Numbered from the stretch's first letter, positions 44,597-53,361 are shown. The stretch is DNA of 64,000 nucleotides from an uncultured Bacilli bacterium (GCA_944363715.1 CALVUX010000009.1:1-64000), one strand, 5' to 3'. Program-made: numbers and translations. The notes: a model not told the origin generated them from the letters alone.

Positions 44597-47087
44597 ATTT
44601 ACCACAACATTGTTTATATTTCTTACCACTTCCACATGGACAAGGGTCATTTCTACCTACTTTTTTAACTTTCTTAGGTGTTTTCTTTGTATCTTTAACA
44701 TCATTAGTTTGTTGATTTTTAGCGACTTGTTTTCTTTCAATATTTTGTCTAATTTCTGCTTTAAGTAAGAAGACTGTAATATCTCTATCTATTTTTTGAA
44801 GCATATCATCAAATAGTCCATAACCTTCTGTAGTGTATGCTCTTAGTGGGTCATCTTGTCCATATTGACGAAGATAGATACCTTCTCTTAAGTGAGACAT
44901 AACATTTATTTGTTCCATCCAGTAGTTATCTATAACTTGTAGTGATAAAGCTTTTTCAAATTCATTACTAATTTCTACTGGTACTTCTTTAATCTTAGCT
45001 TCATATTCTCCTTTAGCTTTCTCATAAATATATTCTATTATATCATCAGCATCTCTATTTTCTAATTCTACTTTACTTATATCATTCTTTAGTAAGTTTT
45101 CATTAGCAAAATCTGTAATACTTTGTAATTCTTCATCAGTAATTGTACTATCAGCATTTCTTGATTTAACTAGGTCTGTAACATGATTATGAATAGAGTT
45201 TAACACTGTTTCATGAATAGATTCACTATCTAGGATTTCATTACGTTTACCATACATGATTTCTCTTTGAGTATTCATAACATCATCATATTGTAGTAAA
45301 TGTTTTCTAGCATCAAAGTTATTTCCTTCTACACGTTTTTGAGCAGTTCCTATTGCTTTAGTAAAGGTTTTACTTTGAATAGCTTGATCTCCAAAACCAA
45401 AGCTTTTCATCATCTCTCTAATATGTTCACTACCGAATCTAATCATCAAGTCATCTTCCATAGAAACAAAGAACTGAGTATAACCTGGATCTCCTTGACG
45501 ACCAGAACGTCCTCTTAACTGATTATCAATACGACGTGATTCATGACGTTCTGTACCTATTACACAAAGTCCTCCAAGTTCTCTTATTTCATCTGATAGT
45601 TTGATATCAGTACCACGGCCTGCCATGTTAGTAGCGATGGTAACAGAGCGATGTTCTCCAATTTTAGAAATAATTTCTGCTTCACGAGCATGGTTTTTAG
45701 CATTTAATATTTCATGAGGAATATGTGCTTTCTTTAATAAGTCACTAATTAATTCACTGGTTTCAATGGCTATAGTACCAATTAAAACTGGTTGTCCTTT
45801 ATCATAACGACTCTTTACCTCATTAATAATAGCTTTATACTTAGCGCTACGTGTTGCAAAAACTAAATCTGGGGCATCTACTCTTATAACTGGTTTATTA
45901 GTAGGTATTTCAATAACATACATATTATAAATATCTCTAAACTCTTCTTCTTCTGTTTTAGCAGTACCAGTCATACCTGATAGTTTCTTATACATTCTAA
46001 ATAAGTTTTGGAAGGTAATAGTGGCAAGTGTTTTAGTTTCTTGGTTAATCTTAACTCCTTCTTTAGCTTCTATCGCTTGATGGAGTCCATCACTATAAGC
46101 TCTTCCTTTCATTAAACGTCCAGTAAATTGGTCTACTATTACTATTTCATCATCTTGAACAACGTAGTCTACATCTTTTTTCATAGCATAGTTAGCACGT
46201 AGGGCTTGGTTAATATAATGTAGTAAAGTTGCATTTTCTATTTCATATAGATTTTTAATCTTAAACATTTTCTCTGCTTTTTCACTACCTTCATCAGTAA
46301 GTGATACGCTGATTGTACTTTTACCTGTCTCATCACAGATATAATCAGTCTCTTCTTTAAGAGATTTTGCAAATTTGTCGGCATCTATATATAGGTTGGC
46401 ACTATGTTGTGCTCCTCCTGATATTATTAATGGAGTTCTTGCTTCATCAATTAGAATAGAGTCAACCTCATCGACGATAGCGAAGTTTAGAGGACGTTGT
46501 ACCCTATTTTCTTTTCTAATTACCATGTTATCTCTTAAGTAATCAAATCCTATTTCATTATTAGTTGAATATAAAATATCACAATTATAAGCTTCTTGTT
46601 TTTCTTTAGGAGACATATCTCTTGTATTAACACCTACTGTTAAACCAAGAAACCTATGTATTCCTCCCATCCATTCAGCATCACGAGTTGCAAGATATTC
46701 ATTAACTGTAATAATATGAACACCTTTTCCTTCTAAGGCATTAAGATAGGCAGGCATTACACAAGTTAGAGTTTTACCTTCACCAGTTTTCATCTCCGCT
46801 ATATTACCATAATGAATAGCAAGTGCACCTAGTACTTGAACATAGAATGGTTTTTCTCCTATAACACGGTATGCTGCTTCTCTTGCGACAGCGAAACCTT
46901 CTACTAAAATATCTTCTAGTGTTTCTCCGTTTGCTAATCTTTCTTTAAACTCTTCTGTTTTATGTTTTAATTCATCATCACTTAACTTAGTCATCTCTTC
47001 ATCAAGTGCTACTATTTTATCTGCTTTTTCAGTAAATTTTTTTAATTCTTTATATTCATGATCAAATAGTTTTCTAAATAATCCCAT
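44595..47087 (-). CDS. secA: Preprotein translocase ATPase SecA
   Basis: The 830-residue motor drives export through SecYEG. Walker A is in EMKTGEGKT, the DEAD-type Walker B in AIVDEVDSILID, and nucleotide-domain-2 motifs include NMAGRGTDIKL and QLRGRSGRQGDPG. The C-terminal SEC-C zinc motif CPCGSGKKYKQCC is intact. The ATG at 47087 is preferred over 47096 because AAGGAG is correctly spaced. The last 38 bp are repeated at 42750-42787 on the far side of the GNAT genes. Confidence 0.98.
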   Translation of the reverse strand: MGLFRKLFDHEYKELKKFTEKADKIVALDEEMTKLSDDELKHKTEEFKERLANGETLEDILVEGFAVAREAAYRVIGEKPFYVQVLGALAIHYGNIAEMKTGEGKTLTCVMPAYLNALEGKGVHIITVNEYLATRDAEWMGGIHRFLGLTVGVNTRDMSPKEKQEAYNCDILYSTNNEIGFDYLRDNMVIRKENRVQRPLNFAIVDEVDSILIDEARTPLIISGGAQHSANLYIDADKFAKSLKEETDYICDETGKSTISVSLTDEGSEKAEKMFKIKNLYEIENATLLHYINQALRANYAMKKDVDYVVQDDEIVIVDQFTGRLMKGRAYSDGLHQAIEAKEGVKINQETKTLATITFQNLFRMYKKLSGMTGTAKTEEEEFRDIYNMYVIEIPTNKPVIRVDAPDLVFATRSAKYKAIINEVKSRYDKGQPVLIGTIAIETSELISDLLKKAHIPHEILNAKNHAREAEIISKIGEHRSVTIATNMAGRGTDIKLSDEIRELGGLCVIGTERHESRRIDNQLRGRSGRQGDPGYTQFFVSMEDDLMIRFGSEHIREMMKSFGFGDQAIQSKTFTKAIGTAQKRVEGNNFDARKHLLQYDDVMNTQREIMYGKRNEILDSESIHETVLNSIHNHVTDLVKSRNADSTITDEELQSITDFANENLLKNDISKVELENRDADDIIEYIYEKAKGEYEAKIKEVPVEISNEFEKALSLQVIDNYWMEQINVMSHLREGIYLRQYGQDDPLRAYTTEGYGLFDDMLQKIDRDITVFLLKAEIRQNIERKQVAKNQQTNDVKDTKKTPKKVKKVGRNDPCPCGSGKKYKQCCGK
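44602..44639 (-). repeat. Right copy of the 38-bp direct repeat (functional secA 3' end)
   Basis: Partner of 42750-42787 (37/38 identical). It encodes the terminal SEC-C residues of intact secA. The spacing between copies is about 1.85 kb and encloses the three GNAT genes. Confidence 0.85.
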
Positions 47088-47167
47088 TATAAACATCTCC
47101 TTGCATATAGTATTTTATCAAAAAATTAAGATAATAAAAAGGTTTTAGAGTTATTTTGTCAAAAAAA

Positions 47168-47189
47168 GAATGATATTTTCATACCATTC
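47168..47189 (-). terminator. Terminator after hpf
   Basis: A 9-bp stem with one G-T pair (GAATGGTAT / ATATCATTC, GAAA tetraloop) is followed by seven T on the minus strand. Confidence 0.9.
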
Positions 47190-47213
47190 TCAGTTATTTA
47201 ACTTTATTTAGCT

Positions 47214-47741
47214 TTACTCAGCTTCTATTATACCATAGCCACCATTTTTTCTTTTATAAACAACTGCTTCTTTGTCAGTGTCAACATTTTTAAATAAGTA
47301 AAACTCATGACCTAGTAATTCTAATTGAAGTATTGCTTCTTCTTCATCCATTGGCTTTACTTCTATTTTCTTATGTTTGATAATATTATTTTCTTCATGT
47401 TCCTCTTCTTCAATATCTACAATACTAAAGTCAATTCTAGTTTTTGCTTCTTTAGCTTTAATCTTAGTCTTGTTCTTTCTAATTTGACGTTCTATAACAT
47501 CTATAGCTTTATCTACTGATGCATAGAAATCATCTTGAGTCTCTTCAGACCTAATAATAAAATTGTGAAGTGGAATTGTAATTTCGACAGTTTGCATATG
47601 TCCTTTAACTTTTACTACTACGTTAGCACGTACATTATCACTATTTTCTAGATACTTTTCTAGTCTTTTCAATTTCTCATTGATGTAGTCTTTCATAGCA
47701 GCAGTTACTTCAATTTTGTCACCACGAATAATTATTTCCAT
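47214..47741 (-). CDS. hpf: Ribosome hibernation promoting factor, long form
   Basis: The 175-residue product has an N-terminal S30AE domain (IIIRGDKIEVTAAMKDYINE) that occupies the ribosome A/P sites, a charged linker and a C-terminal dimerisation domain (EEAILQLELLGHEFYLFKN) that pairs two 70S ribosomes into 100S dimers. The ATG at 47741 is fixed by AAGGAAGGTGAT; an upstream in-frame start has no site. It is expressed with the cold-shock gene just upstream or from a promoter within it. Confidence 0.97.
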   Translation of the reverse strand: MEIIIRGDKIEVTAAMKDYINEKLKRLEKYLENSDNVRANVVVKVKGHMQTVEITIPLHNFIIRSEETQDDFYASVDKAIDVIERQIRKNKTKIKAKEAKTRIDFSIVDIEEEEHEENNIIKHKKIEVKPMDEEEAILQLELLGHEFYLFKNVDTDKEAVVYKRKNGGYGIIEAE

Positions 47742-47791
47742 ATTATCACCTTCCTTGATATTACTATACCACAAAAGGAGCAAAAAACCAA

Positions 47792-48010
47792 CTATTTTGC
47801 TAAAGCTGGTTCTTTTATTGGTGTAACATCGACTGCTTGATATCCCTTGCTAGTTTCAAGTAATGTAAATTCTACATATTGACCTTCAGACAAAGTTTTA
47901 TAACCGTCACAATTAATAGTTGAATAATGAACGAAAATATCTTCGTTTTCTTTGTACTCGATAAATCCGTAGCCTTTTTCATTATTAAACCACTTTACTT
48001 TTCCAATCAC
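47792..48010 (-). CDS. Cold-shock protein (CspA family)
   Basis: The 72-residue OB-fold RNA chaperone has RNP1 KGYGFIEY and RNP2 DIFVHYST. The GTG at 48010 behind GGAGGTGAG matches the family N-terminus (IGKVKWFN); the frame extends five codons upstream. The ~60-nt 5' leader contains CCACCT that could pair with the AGGTG of the ribosome-binding site, consistent with temperature-sensitive translation, as known for other csp mRNAs. Confidence 0.95.
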   Translation of the reverse strand: MIGKVKWFNNEKGYGFIEYKENEDIFVHYSTINCDGYKTLSEGQYVEFTLLETSKGYQAVDVTPIKEPALAK

Positions 48011-48076
48011 TAGGCTCACCTCCACATCTTTCTATTCCTTCTTAGGTGGCTACTTCTTTTCAAACGATGTGAGTCT

Positions 48077-48085
48077 ATTATAGCA
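48077..48085 (-). promoter_or_regulatory. Extended -10 promoter of the cold-shock gene
   Basis: TGCTATAAT on the minus strand with no clear -35. Confidence 0.6.
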
Positions 48086-48163
48086 ATTACTATAAAGATA
48101 TTTGGAAGTTTACCGGCAATTGTTAATTTCAGGCCTTAAATTGCTTTTTTCATAAAAAAAATG

Positions 48164-48244
48164 TGTCGAAAATACAGTTAATAGTTCAAATTATGTATTT
48201 TATAGAAAGTTTATATTTTTAAAACATTATAGGTCTATAATGTT
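48164..48244 (+). promoter_or_regulatory. agrBD control region: 0A box, AgrA-like half-site and -10 palindrome
   Basis: In order on the plus strand: TGTCGAAAA (0A-box core, from about 48164); TACAGTTAAT (48173-48182), close to the AgrA consensus ACAGTTAA; and a perfect 22-bp palindrome AACATTATAG-GT-CTATAATGTT (48223-48244) that contains the TATAAT -10 (48236-48241). The -35 is poor, as expected for an activated promoter. Binding by each factor is inferred. Confidence 0.55.
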
Positions 48245-48263
48245 AATAGCATAGGAGGATGAT

Positions 48264-48857
48264 ATGAAGGAAGCATTTTTAAATCATACTGTGAACTTTA
48301 TTGCAAGTAATCAAGGAAACTTAAACGATGAAGAAAAAGAAAAATTACAATATGGCTTAGAAGGTTTATATATGACTATAACTAAGCTTGTAGTAATCTT
48401 TCTAGTAGCTTTTCTTCTAGGATTTATTAAAGAGTTTATTATTACGTTAATACTTTTTAATATAATTAGATTCCCTGGTTTTGGATTTCATGCAAGTAAG
48501 TCTATAGTTTGTTTAATTACGAGTACACTTTTGATATTAGGACTACCATATTTATTTACTAGTATCGAAGTTGGTCTTAATATTAAGATAATTCTATGTA
48601 TAGTTTCAGTTATAACATTTATAATATGTGCTCCTGCTGATACTTGGAAAAGGCCTTTAACTAATAAGAAGAAAAGAGTACTTAGAAAAGTAGCGGCTTG
48701 TAGTTTGGCAGTTTTATATAGTGTACTTATTATAGTGTTTAATGGTATGGAAATAAGTAATTTATTGATGGCAGCTTTACTTATTGAAACAATTTTAATA
48801 TCTCCTATTATGTATTTAATATTTAAAGAGCCATATAGAAATTATAAAAAGGTTTAA
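48264..48857 (+). CDS. agrB: AgrB, peptide pheromone processing membrane protease
   Basis: The 197-residue, multi-pass product carries the catalytic pair His76 and Cys83 (HASKSIVC), at the same spacing as His77/Cys84 of S. aureus AgrB. AgrB cuts the AgrD C-terminus and forms the thiolactone. The ribosome-binding site TAGGAGGAT is strong. It is followed after 46 bp by agrD. It is transcribed toward the agrA-agrC pair, unlike the collinear agrBDCA of staphylococci. Confidence 0.95.
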   Translation: MKEAFLNHTVNFIASNQGNLNDEEKEKLQYGLEGLYMTITKLVVIFLVAFLLGFIKEFIITLILFNIIRFPGFGFHASKSIVCLITSTLLILGLPYLFTSIEVGLNIKIILCIVSVITFIICAPADTWKRPLTNKKKRVLRKVAACSLAVLYSVLIIVFNGMEISNLLMAALLIETILISPIMYLIFKEPYRNYKKV

Positions 48858-48903
48858 ACATTTTATGTTTAAATAAATAGTAGTAAAGAAAGGAATGAGA
48901 AGG

Positions 48904-49023
48904 ATGAAAAAGAGAATGGCTGGTATGTTAGCTGCAGTTGCTATGTTACTTACTGCTACTGCTAGTGTTGGTTGTGTTTTATTTATTATTGAGGAGCCTA
49001 AAGCTTTAAAGAATATGGATTAA
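48904..49023 (+). CDS. agrD: AgrD, autoinducing-peptide precursor
   Basis: A 39-residue precursor has an N-terminal amphipathic/hydrophobic helix (MKKRMAGMLAAVAMLLTAT), a core with a single Cys24 and the acidic C-terminal leader EEPKALKNMD. The Cys is followed by V-L-F-I-I and then EEPK, matching AgrD layout (compare CFMFV before YEPK in Listeria). The mature signal is predicted to be a thiolactone ring starting at Cys24, probably CVLFI, with a short tail such as ASVG. Exact ends need mass spectrometry. Confidence 0.9.
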   Translation: MKKRMAGMLAAVAMLLTATASVGCVLFIIEEPKALKNMD

Positions 49024-49025
49024 GA

Positions 49026-49070
49026 AAAGAGGTACTTACGATTTATATTTTATAGTAAGTACTTCTTTTT
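49026..49070. terminator. Bidirectional terminator between agrD and agrC
   Basis: An 8-bp perfect stem (GTACTTAC / GTAAGTAC, extendable) has T tracts on both sides. It serves convergent agrBD and agrAC. Confidence 0.9.
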
Positions 49071-49077
49071 TTAATAA

Positions 49078-50373
49078 CTATATTTCTTTAATACTGATTT
49101 TTTGAATGAAATATTCATTTAAAAACATTTGTTCTGATTTGAAGTTTTTAGATTTTGATAATAATTTGTTGGCATAATAGAAACCTCTACCATGGCCTTC
49201 TCCTTTTGTTGTATAACCATCAAATTTCATTTTTTCTATAGGTATCATTTCTTTATAAGTATTTGAGATTACAAAAAATAATTGTTTGTTACTTTCATAT
49301 ATTTCTAATGTTACATTTTTCTTTTTAGACTTAGATGATGCTTCCATAGCATTATCTATGTATATTCCTAACACTATACATAAATGTTTTAGATCTTTAT
49401 CAGTTATTTTCTTTAATTTTTTTGTTACCTTGGGGCTTATTTCTATAGTTAAATTTATATTATTATTCTTTGCTAAGGCAATCTTGTAGTATATTAATCC
49501 TTTTAGGCCACCTTTCGGAATATCTTTCAAACATTCTATATCGTTTTCATCTAAAATAATACTAAACTTTAACATATCATCTATTTTGTCGGTGATTTTT
49601 TTATTTCTTGTCATACTTCGGATAATTGATAAATTATTCTTTAGTTCGTGTCTATACATTTGTTCATCATCAATCCAATCCTCGAAAGTTTGAATGTACT
49701 TAAAAATAGTATTATACTCTTGATTTAAATTATTATAATTATTACATTCTTTTACATATAAATAATATAAAACTAGTAACATAATTATAATTACAGAAGT
49801 AATCGCATAAGTTGGTATAGAAGTTAGATGATTAGCAAGGTTAAAAAATGATATTATTATTATACAAAAGCTTACTATTGCAAAAAAAATAACAGAAATA
49901 AGGCTATTATCATCTATTTTTAAACAGAACTTTTGAAACTTTGCTCTTAGAATTTTTATTTTTGAAATTAATAAAGCTAAAGTTAAAACTATTATATTAC
50001 TTATTATACTGATGTACCACACATTTCTAATACTTTCATAGTCTACAAAATGTATTTCTATTGGTATAGTAATAAAATCAACAAATGCAATTATTACTAT
50101 TGCAATACTCATCACTAATATCGATGTTGATAGTTTTATTTTAAATAATCTTTTATATACAATAATTGCTATTAAAAATGTTAATATTGTTGTTATACCA
50201 TTATATTCGGGGCTGTAAGATATGCAAGCGGGTAGTGATACTATTATTATTGCAAGTAAAGTTTTGATATTAAAATATCTGTAATTGTTATTTACTAAAT
50301 TTTTTACTATTAAAAAAATAGATACAGACATGATTAATCCTATGATTATTTTAACTATTAGTGACATACTCAA
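49078..50373 (-). CDS. agrC: AgrC-type receptor histidine kinase (GHKL)
   Basis: The 431-residue product has about six TM helices in residues 1-205, then the kinase core with phosphoacceptor His241 in YRHELKNNLSII. The GHKL ATPase has an N-box as DNAMEASSKSKKK and a G-box as GEGHGRGFYYANKL. It would sense the AgrD pheromone at the cell surface. It follows agrA (overlap 23 bp), so the operon order is A-C and it faces agrBD. Confidence 0.93.
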   Translation of the reverse strand: MSMSLIVKIIIGLIMSVSIFLIVKNLVNNNYRYFNIKTLLAIIIVSLPACISYSPEYNGITTILTFLIAIIVYKRLFKIKLSTSILVMSIAIVIIAFVDFITIPIEIHFVDYESIRNVWYISIISNIIVLTLALLISKIKILRAKFQKFCLKIDDNSLISVIFFAIVSFCIIIISFFNLANHLTSIPTYAITSVIIIMLLVLYYLYVKECNNYNNLNQEYNTIFKYIQTFEDWIDDEQMYRHELKNNLSIIRSMTRNKKITDKIDDMLKFSIILDENDIECLKDIPKGGLKGLIYYKIALAKNNNINLTIEISPKVTKKLKKITDKDLKHLCIVLGIYIDNAMEASSKSKKKNVTLEIYESNKQLFFVISNTYKEMIPIEKMKFDGYTTKGEGHGRGFYYANKLLSKSKNFKSEQMFLNEYFIQKISIKEI

Positions 50374-51079
50374 TCAACTCCTTCTTACCTGATCTAGATA
50401 TTAGGTTAGTAGTAACACCATTATCAAATAGTACTTCATTTTCTTTGATATCATAACTTCGTATTTTATCTGTATTCAGTATTAGACTTTTATGTACTTT
50501 TAAAAATCTTTTATCTAGTTGTTTAGCTATTGCACTAAGTGTAAATGGTGCTTTGAATGTTCCATAAGTAGTGTGAACAATACATCTTTTACTATCTTGT
50601 TCTTTTTCAATAAAGATTATGTTCTTAAGCTCTATTTTGTATAAAGTATAGTTATATTCATAGTTAAGGCATTTTTCTCTACTGTTATATTGTTTATAAA
50701 TTATCTTTAAAGTTTCCTTTAACTTAGTTTTACAGTTATCAAACTTACTAATAAAGTCTAAAAGATATAATCTATTAGATAATGCTTCATATCTATACTC
50801 TGCAAAAGCAGTTATGATTATAATAATAGAATTCCAGTCATCTAGTTCTTCTCTTATAAATCTCGCTGCATCTAATCCAGAACCGTTCTTAGTCTTAATA
50901 TCAAAGAAATAGACTTTGAAACCCATCTCTTTTCTAGCAAGTGCTTCAAAATCTTCTTCATAACTTTCACATTCATATTTCTTATAGTCTACATCATAAT
51001 TCATCATGAATTTATCAATCTCACCTTTGATTAAATCTCTAAATTCCTTTTCGTCATCACATATAATAAAATTTAACAC
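50351..51079 (-). CDS. agrA: AgrA-type response regulator (receiver + LytTR)
   Basis: The ~242-residue product has a receiver with acidic pair Asp8-Asp9 and phosphoacceptor Asp60 (YFFDIKTKNGSG), then a LytTR DNA-binding domain (KNIIFIEKEQDSKRCIVHTT; KVHKSLILN). LytTR proteins of this type bind direct repeats such as ACAGTTAA, one of which is upstream of agrB. The GTG at 51079, behind AGGAGGAGG, is the likely start; earlier GTGs lie in or before that site. Confidence 0.93.
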   Translation of the reverse strand: MLNFIICDDEKEFRDLIKGEIDKFMMNYDVDYKKYECESYEEDFEALARKEMGFKVYFFDIKTKNGSGLDAARFIREELDDWNSIIIIITAFAEYRYEALSNRLYLLDFISKFDNCKTKLKETLKIIYKQYNSREKCLNYEYNYTLYKIELKNIIFIEKEQDSKRCIVHTTYGTFKAPFTLSAIAKQLDKRFLKVHKSLILNTDKIRSYDIKENEVLFDNGVTTNLISRSGKKELIEYVTNS

Positions 51080-51157
51080 TACTACCTCCTCCTTCTTCAC
51101 TACACACACCCTTAAATTTTACCATATATTTCCAGTTTAAAGGAATTTTGTCAAAAA

Positions 51158-51184
51158 AAAATAGTAGCTATTTAGCCCTATTTT
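51158..51184 (-). terminator. Terminator after tagO
   Basis: A 7-bp stem (AAAATAG / CTATTTT) with an inner GGCTA/TAGCT-like pairing is followed by a T tract on the minus strand. Confidence 0.7.
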
Positions 51185-52292
51185 TAATTTTTTTAGATTT
51201 AGGTTCTTTTTTTATAACTTCTCCTACTTTTTCGATTATATTATCAGTTACTTCTTTATTCTTTTTAGAGATAACTGTCGTTCTTAAAACAAACCAAACT
51301 ACTATGATAAATATTATTATATATAGTATTTTACCCATAAAAGGATCTTTTAAGGAATAGAAGATAGATGCAAAGGCAAATAGAATGTTAAAGCCATAGA
51401 TAATTAATACTGTTGTTCTTTGAGAAAAGTTCATACCTAATAATTGATGATGAATATGTTCTTTGTCTGGTGAGAACGGTGCTTGATGCTTTAATAATCT
51501 TCTAATGATAGCGAATAGTGTATCTAGTATTGGTATTCCTAAAATCATTAGAGGAACAAATAAACTTGTTAAAGCTGGTCCTTTAAACTCTAAAAGAGTA
51601 ATTACTGCTATCATAAATCCTAAGTACATAGCACAGTCACCACAGAATATTTTAGCAGGATAGAAGTTATGTAATAGAAAGCCTAAAGTCGCTCCTAACA
51701 TAATAAATGTTAATATCATAACTAAAGTACCACTACGTCCTTGGAAGTATCCAATTATACCTATAGTTAAGAAGAAGATACTACTAATTCCTCCACTTAA
51801 TCCATCTAGTCCATCAATTAAGTTTATTATATTAACACATGCTACTATAAAGAGGATTGTTAAAGGATATGAAAACCATCCAAAGTTTATTGTATAACCA
51901 AAAGCAGTTATATTATTTAAAAGAAATCCTCCATAGAATACAAGAATTGAAGCAGCGATTATTTGTCCTATTAGTTTTGTTCTTGCTCTTAACGACTTAA
52001 TATCATCTGCTATTCCTGTTAAAATTATAATAAAACTTCCTATTAATATAGAGTTCATCTGGACACTTTCTGTTCCAAATAACATATAACCTATTAGAAA
52101 TGCTAAAAATATTCCTACACCACCTAATTTAGGTGTCGCTTTCGTATGAATATGTCTATGTCCCTCATCACTTCTTGGTATATCCATCGCTCCTATATGT
52201 TTAGCTATTCTTTTCATAAAGGGCATTATTAAAGCAGAACAGATAAAGGTAGTTATAACTATCTTTAGAGTCTCTATTATTTGTTGATTCAT
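51168..52292 (-). CDS. tagO: Undecaprenyl-phosphate GlcNAc-1-phosphate transferase (TagO/WecA family)
   Basis: 374 residues with about ten TM helices. Loop motifs of polyprenyl-phosphate N-acetylhexosamine-1-phosphate transferases are present: ADDIKSL, NLIDGLDGLSGG, FCGDCAMYLGF and HIHHQLLG. It starts wall teichoic acid or other surface-polymer synthesis by loading GlcNAc-1-P on undecaprenyl phosphate. MraY is excluded by the HxHH motif. Upstream of mbl. Confidence 0.9.
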   Translation of the reverse strand: MNQQIIETLKIVITTFICSALIMPFMKRIAKHIGAMDIPRSDEGHRHIHTKATPKLGGVGIFLAFLIGYMLFGTESVQMNSILIGSFIIILTGIADDIKSLRARTKLIGQIIAASILVFYGGFLLNNITAFGYTINFGWFSYPLTILFIVACVNIINLIDGLDGLSGGISSIFFLTIGIIGYFQGRSGTLVMILTFIMLGATLGFLLHNFYPAKIFCGDCAMYLGFMIAVITLLEFKGPALTSLFVPLMILGIPILDTLFAIIRRLLKHQAPFSPDKEHIHHQLLGMNFSQRTTVLIIYGFNILFAFASIFYSLKDPFMGKILYIIIFIIVVWFVLRTTVISKKNKEVTDNIIEKVGEVIKKEPKSKKIKNRAK

Positions 52293-52353
52293 AGTTCTTC
52301 CTCTTTTCTAAAATAATTATAACAAGTGTAATAAAAATTTACAACAAAAGAAA

Positions 52354-52374
52354 AACTAAAGCTTATCTTTAGTT
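52354..52374 (-). terminator. Terminator after mbl
   Basis: An 8-bp perfect stem (AACTAAAG / CTTTAGTT, 5-nt loop) is followed by TTTCTTTT on the minus strand. Confidence 0.9.
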
Positions 52375-53361
52375 ATCTTCTAATAGTTTAATATTGTCTA
52401 ATAGTACTCCTGTTCCTTCTACTACACAAGTTAGAGGACTATCTGCTATTAAAACTGGTACTTTTAATTCTTTTTTTAGGACTTCATTTAATCCTTTAAG
52501 CATTGAACCTCCTCCAGTTAATATTATACCTTTATCCACAATATCTGCGGATAACTCTGGTGGAGTTTGTTCTAAAACATTAGTTGCTGCTTTTACTATT
52601 TTATAGATTGATTCGTGTAGAGCTTCTTCTGTTTCTTGCTCATTTATTTCAATCGTATTAGGAAGTCCTGTTACTAAATCCCTTCCTCTTACTTCTAATT
52701 TATTTTTCTTATCAGGTTCATATAGGTTTGCAAATTCTATTTTTATATCTTCTGCTGTTTTTTCTCCTATTAATAACTTATATTTTTCTTTAATATATTT
52801 AACAATGTCTTGATCAAAAACATTTCCTGCTATACGGACTGAAGAACTACTAACTATATCATTTAAAGAAAGAATAGCAATGTCTGTTGTTCCTCCTCCA
52901 ATATCTATTACCATGTTAGCGCTAGGTTTAGAGATATCCATACCTGCTCCTATAGCTGCTACTTTAGGTTCTTCTTCTAGATATACTTTTCTTGCACCAG
53001 TACGCTCTGCTGCTTCTTTAATAGCATTCTTTTCAACTGGAGTCACATTAGTAGGACAACATATTAATATTCTAGGTCTTGATATGAAGTTTCTAGCATG
53101 TATTTTTCTAATAAAATAATCTAACATTATTTCTGTAATCTCAAAATCTGCTATTACACCATCTTTCATAGGCTTAATAGCTTTTACTTTTTCAGGAGTT
53201 CTTCCTAACATTTCACTAGCTTCTTTACCTACTGCTACAACTTTCTTATTATCTGTATCAATAGCAACAACGCTAGGTTCATTTAAGACTATTCCTTGTC
53301 CTTTTATATATATTAATACATTTGCAGTTCCTAAATCTATACCAATATCTTTTGATAACAT
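52369..53361 (-). CDS. mbl: MreB/Mbl rod-shape actin homologue
   Basis: The 330-residue actin-fold protein has phosphate-1 GIDLGTANVLIYI, phosphate-2 VIDIGGGTTDIAI and the adenosine motif IILTGGGSMLKG. It guides peptidoglycan synthesis along the sidewall. Neighbourhood (spoIIQ immediately upstream, then DUF1146 and murA) matches B. subtilis mbl rather than mreB, so Mbl is the preferred name. mreC/mreD are not adjacent. Confidence 0.9.
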   Translation of the reverse strand: MLSKDIGIDLGTANVLIYIKGQGIVLNEPSVVAIDTDNKKVVAVGKEASEMLGRTPEKVKAIKPMKDGVIADFEITEIMLDYFIRKIHARNFISRPRILICCPTNVTPVEKNAIKEAAERTGARKVYLEEEPKVAAIGAGMDISKPSANMVIDIGGGTTDIAILSLNDIVSSSSVRIAGNVFDQDIVKYIKEKYKLLIGEKTAEDIKIEFANLYEPDKKNKLEVRGRDLVTGLPNTIEINEQETEEALHESIYKIVKAATNVLEQTPPELSADIVDKGIILTGGGSMLKGLNEVLKKELKVPVLIADSPLTCVVEGTGVLLDNIKLLEDN

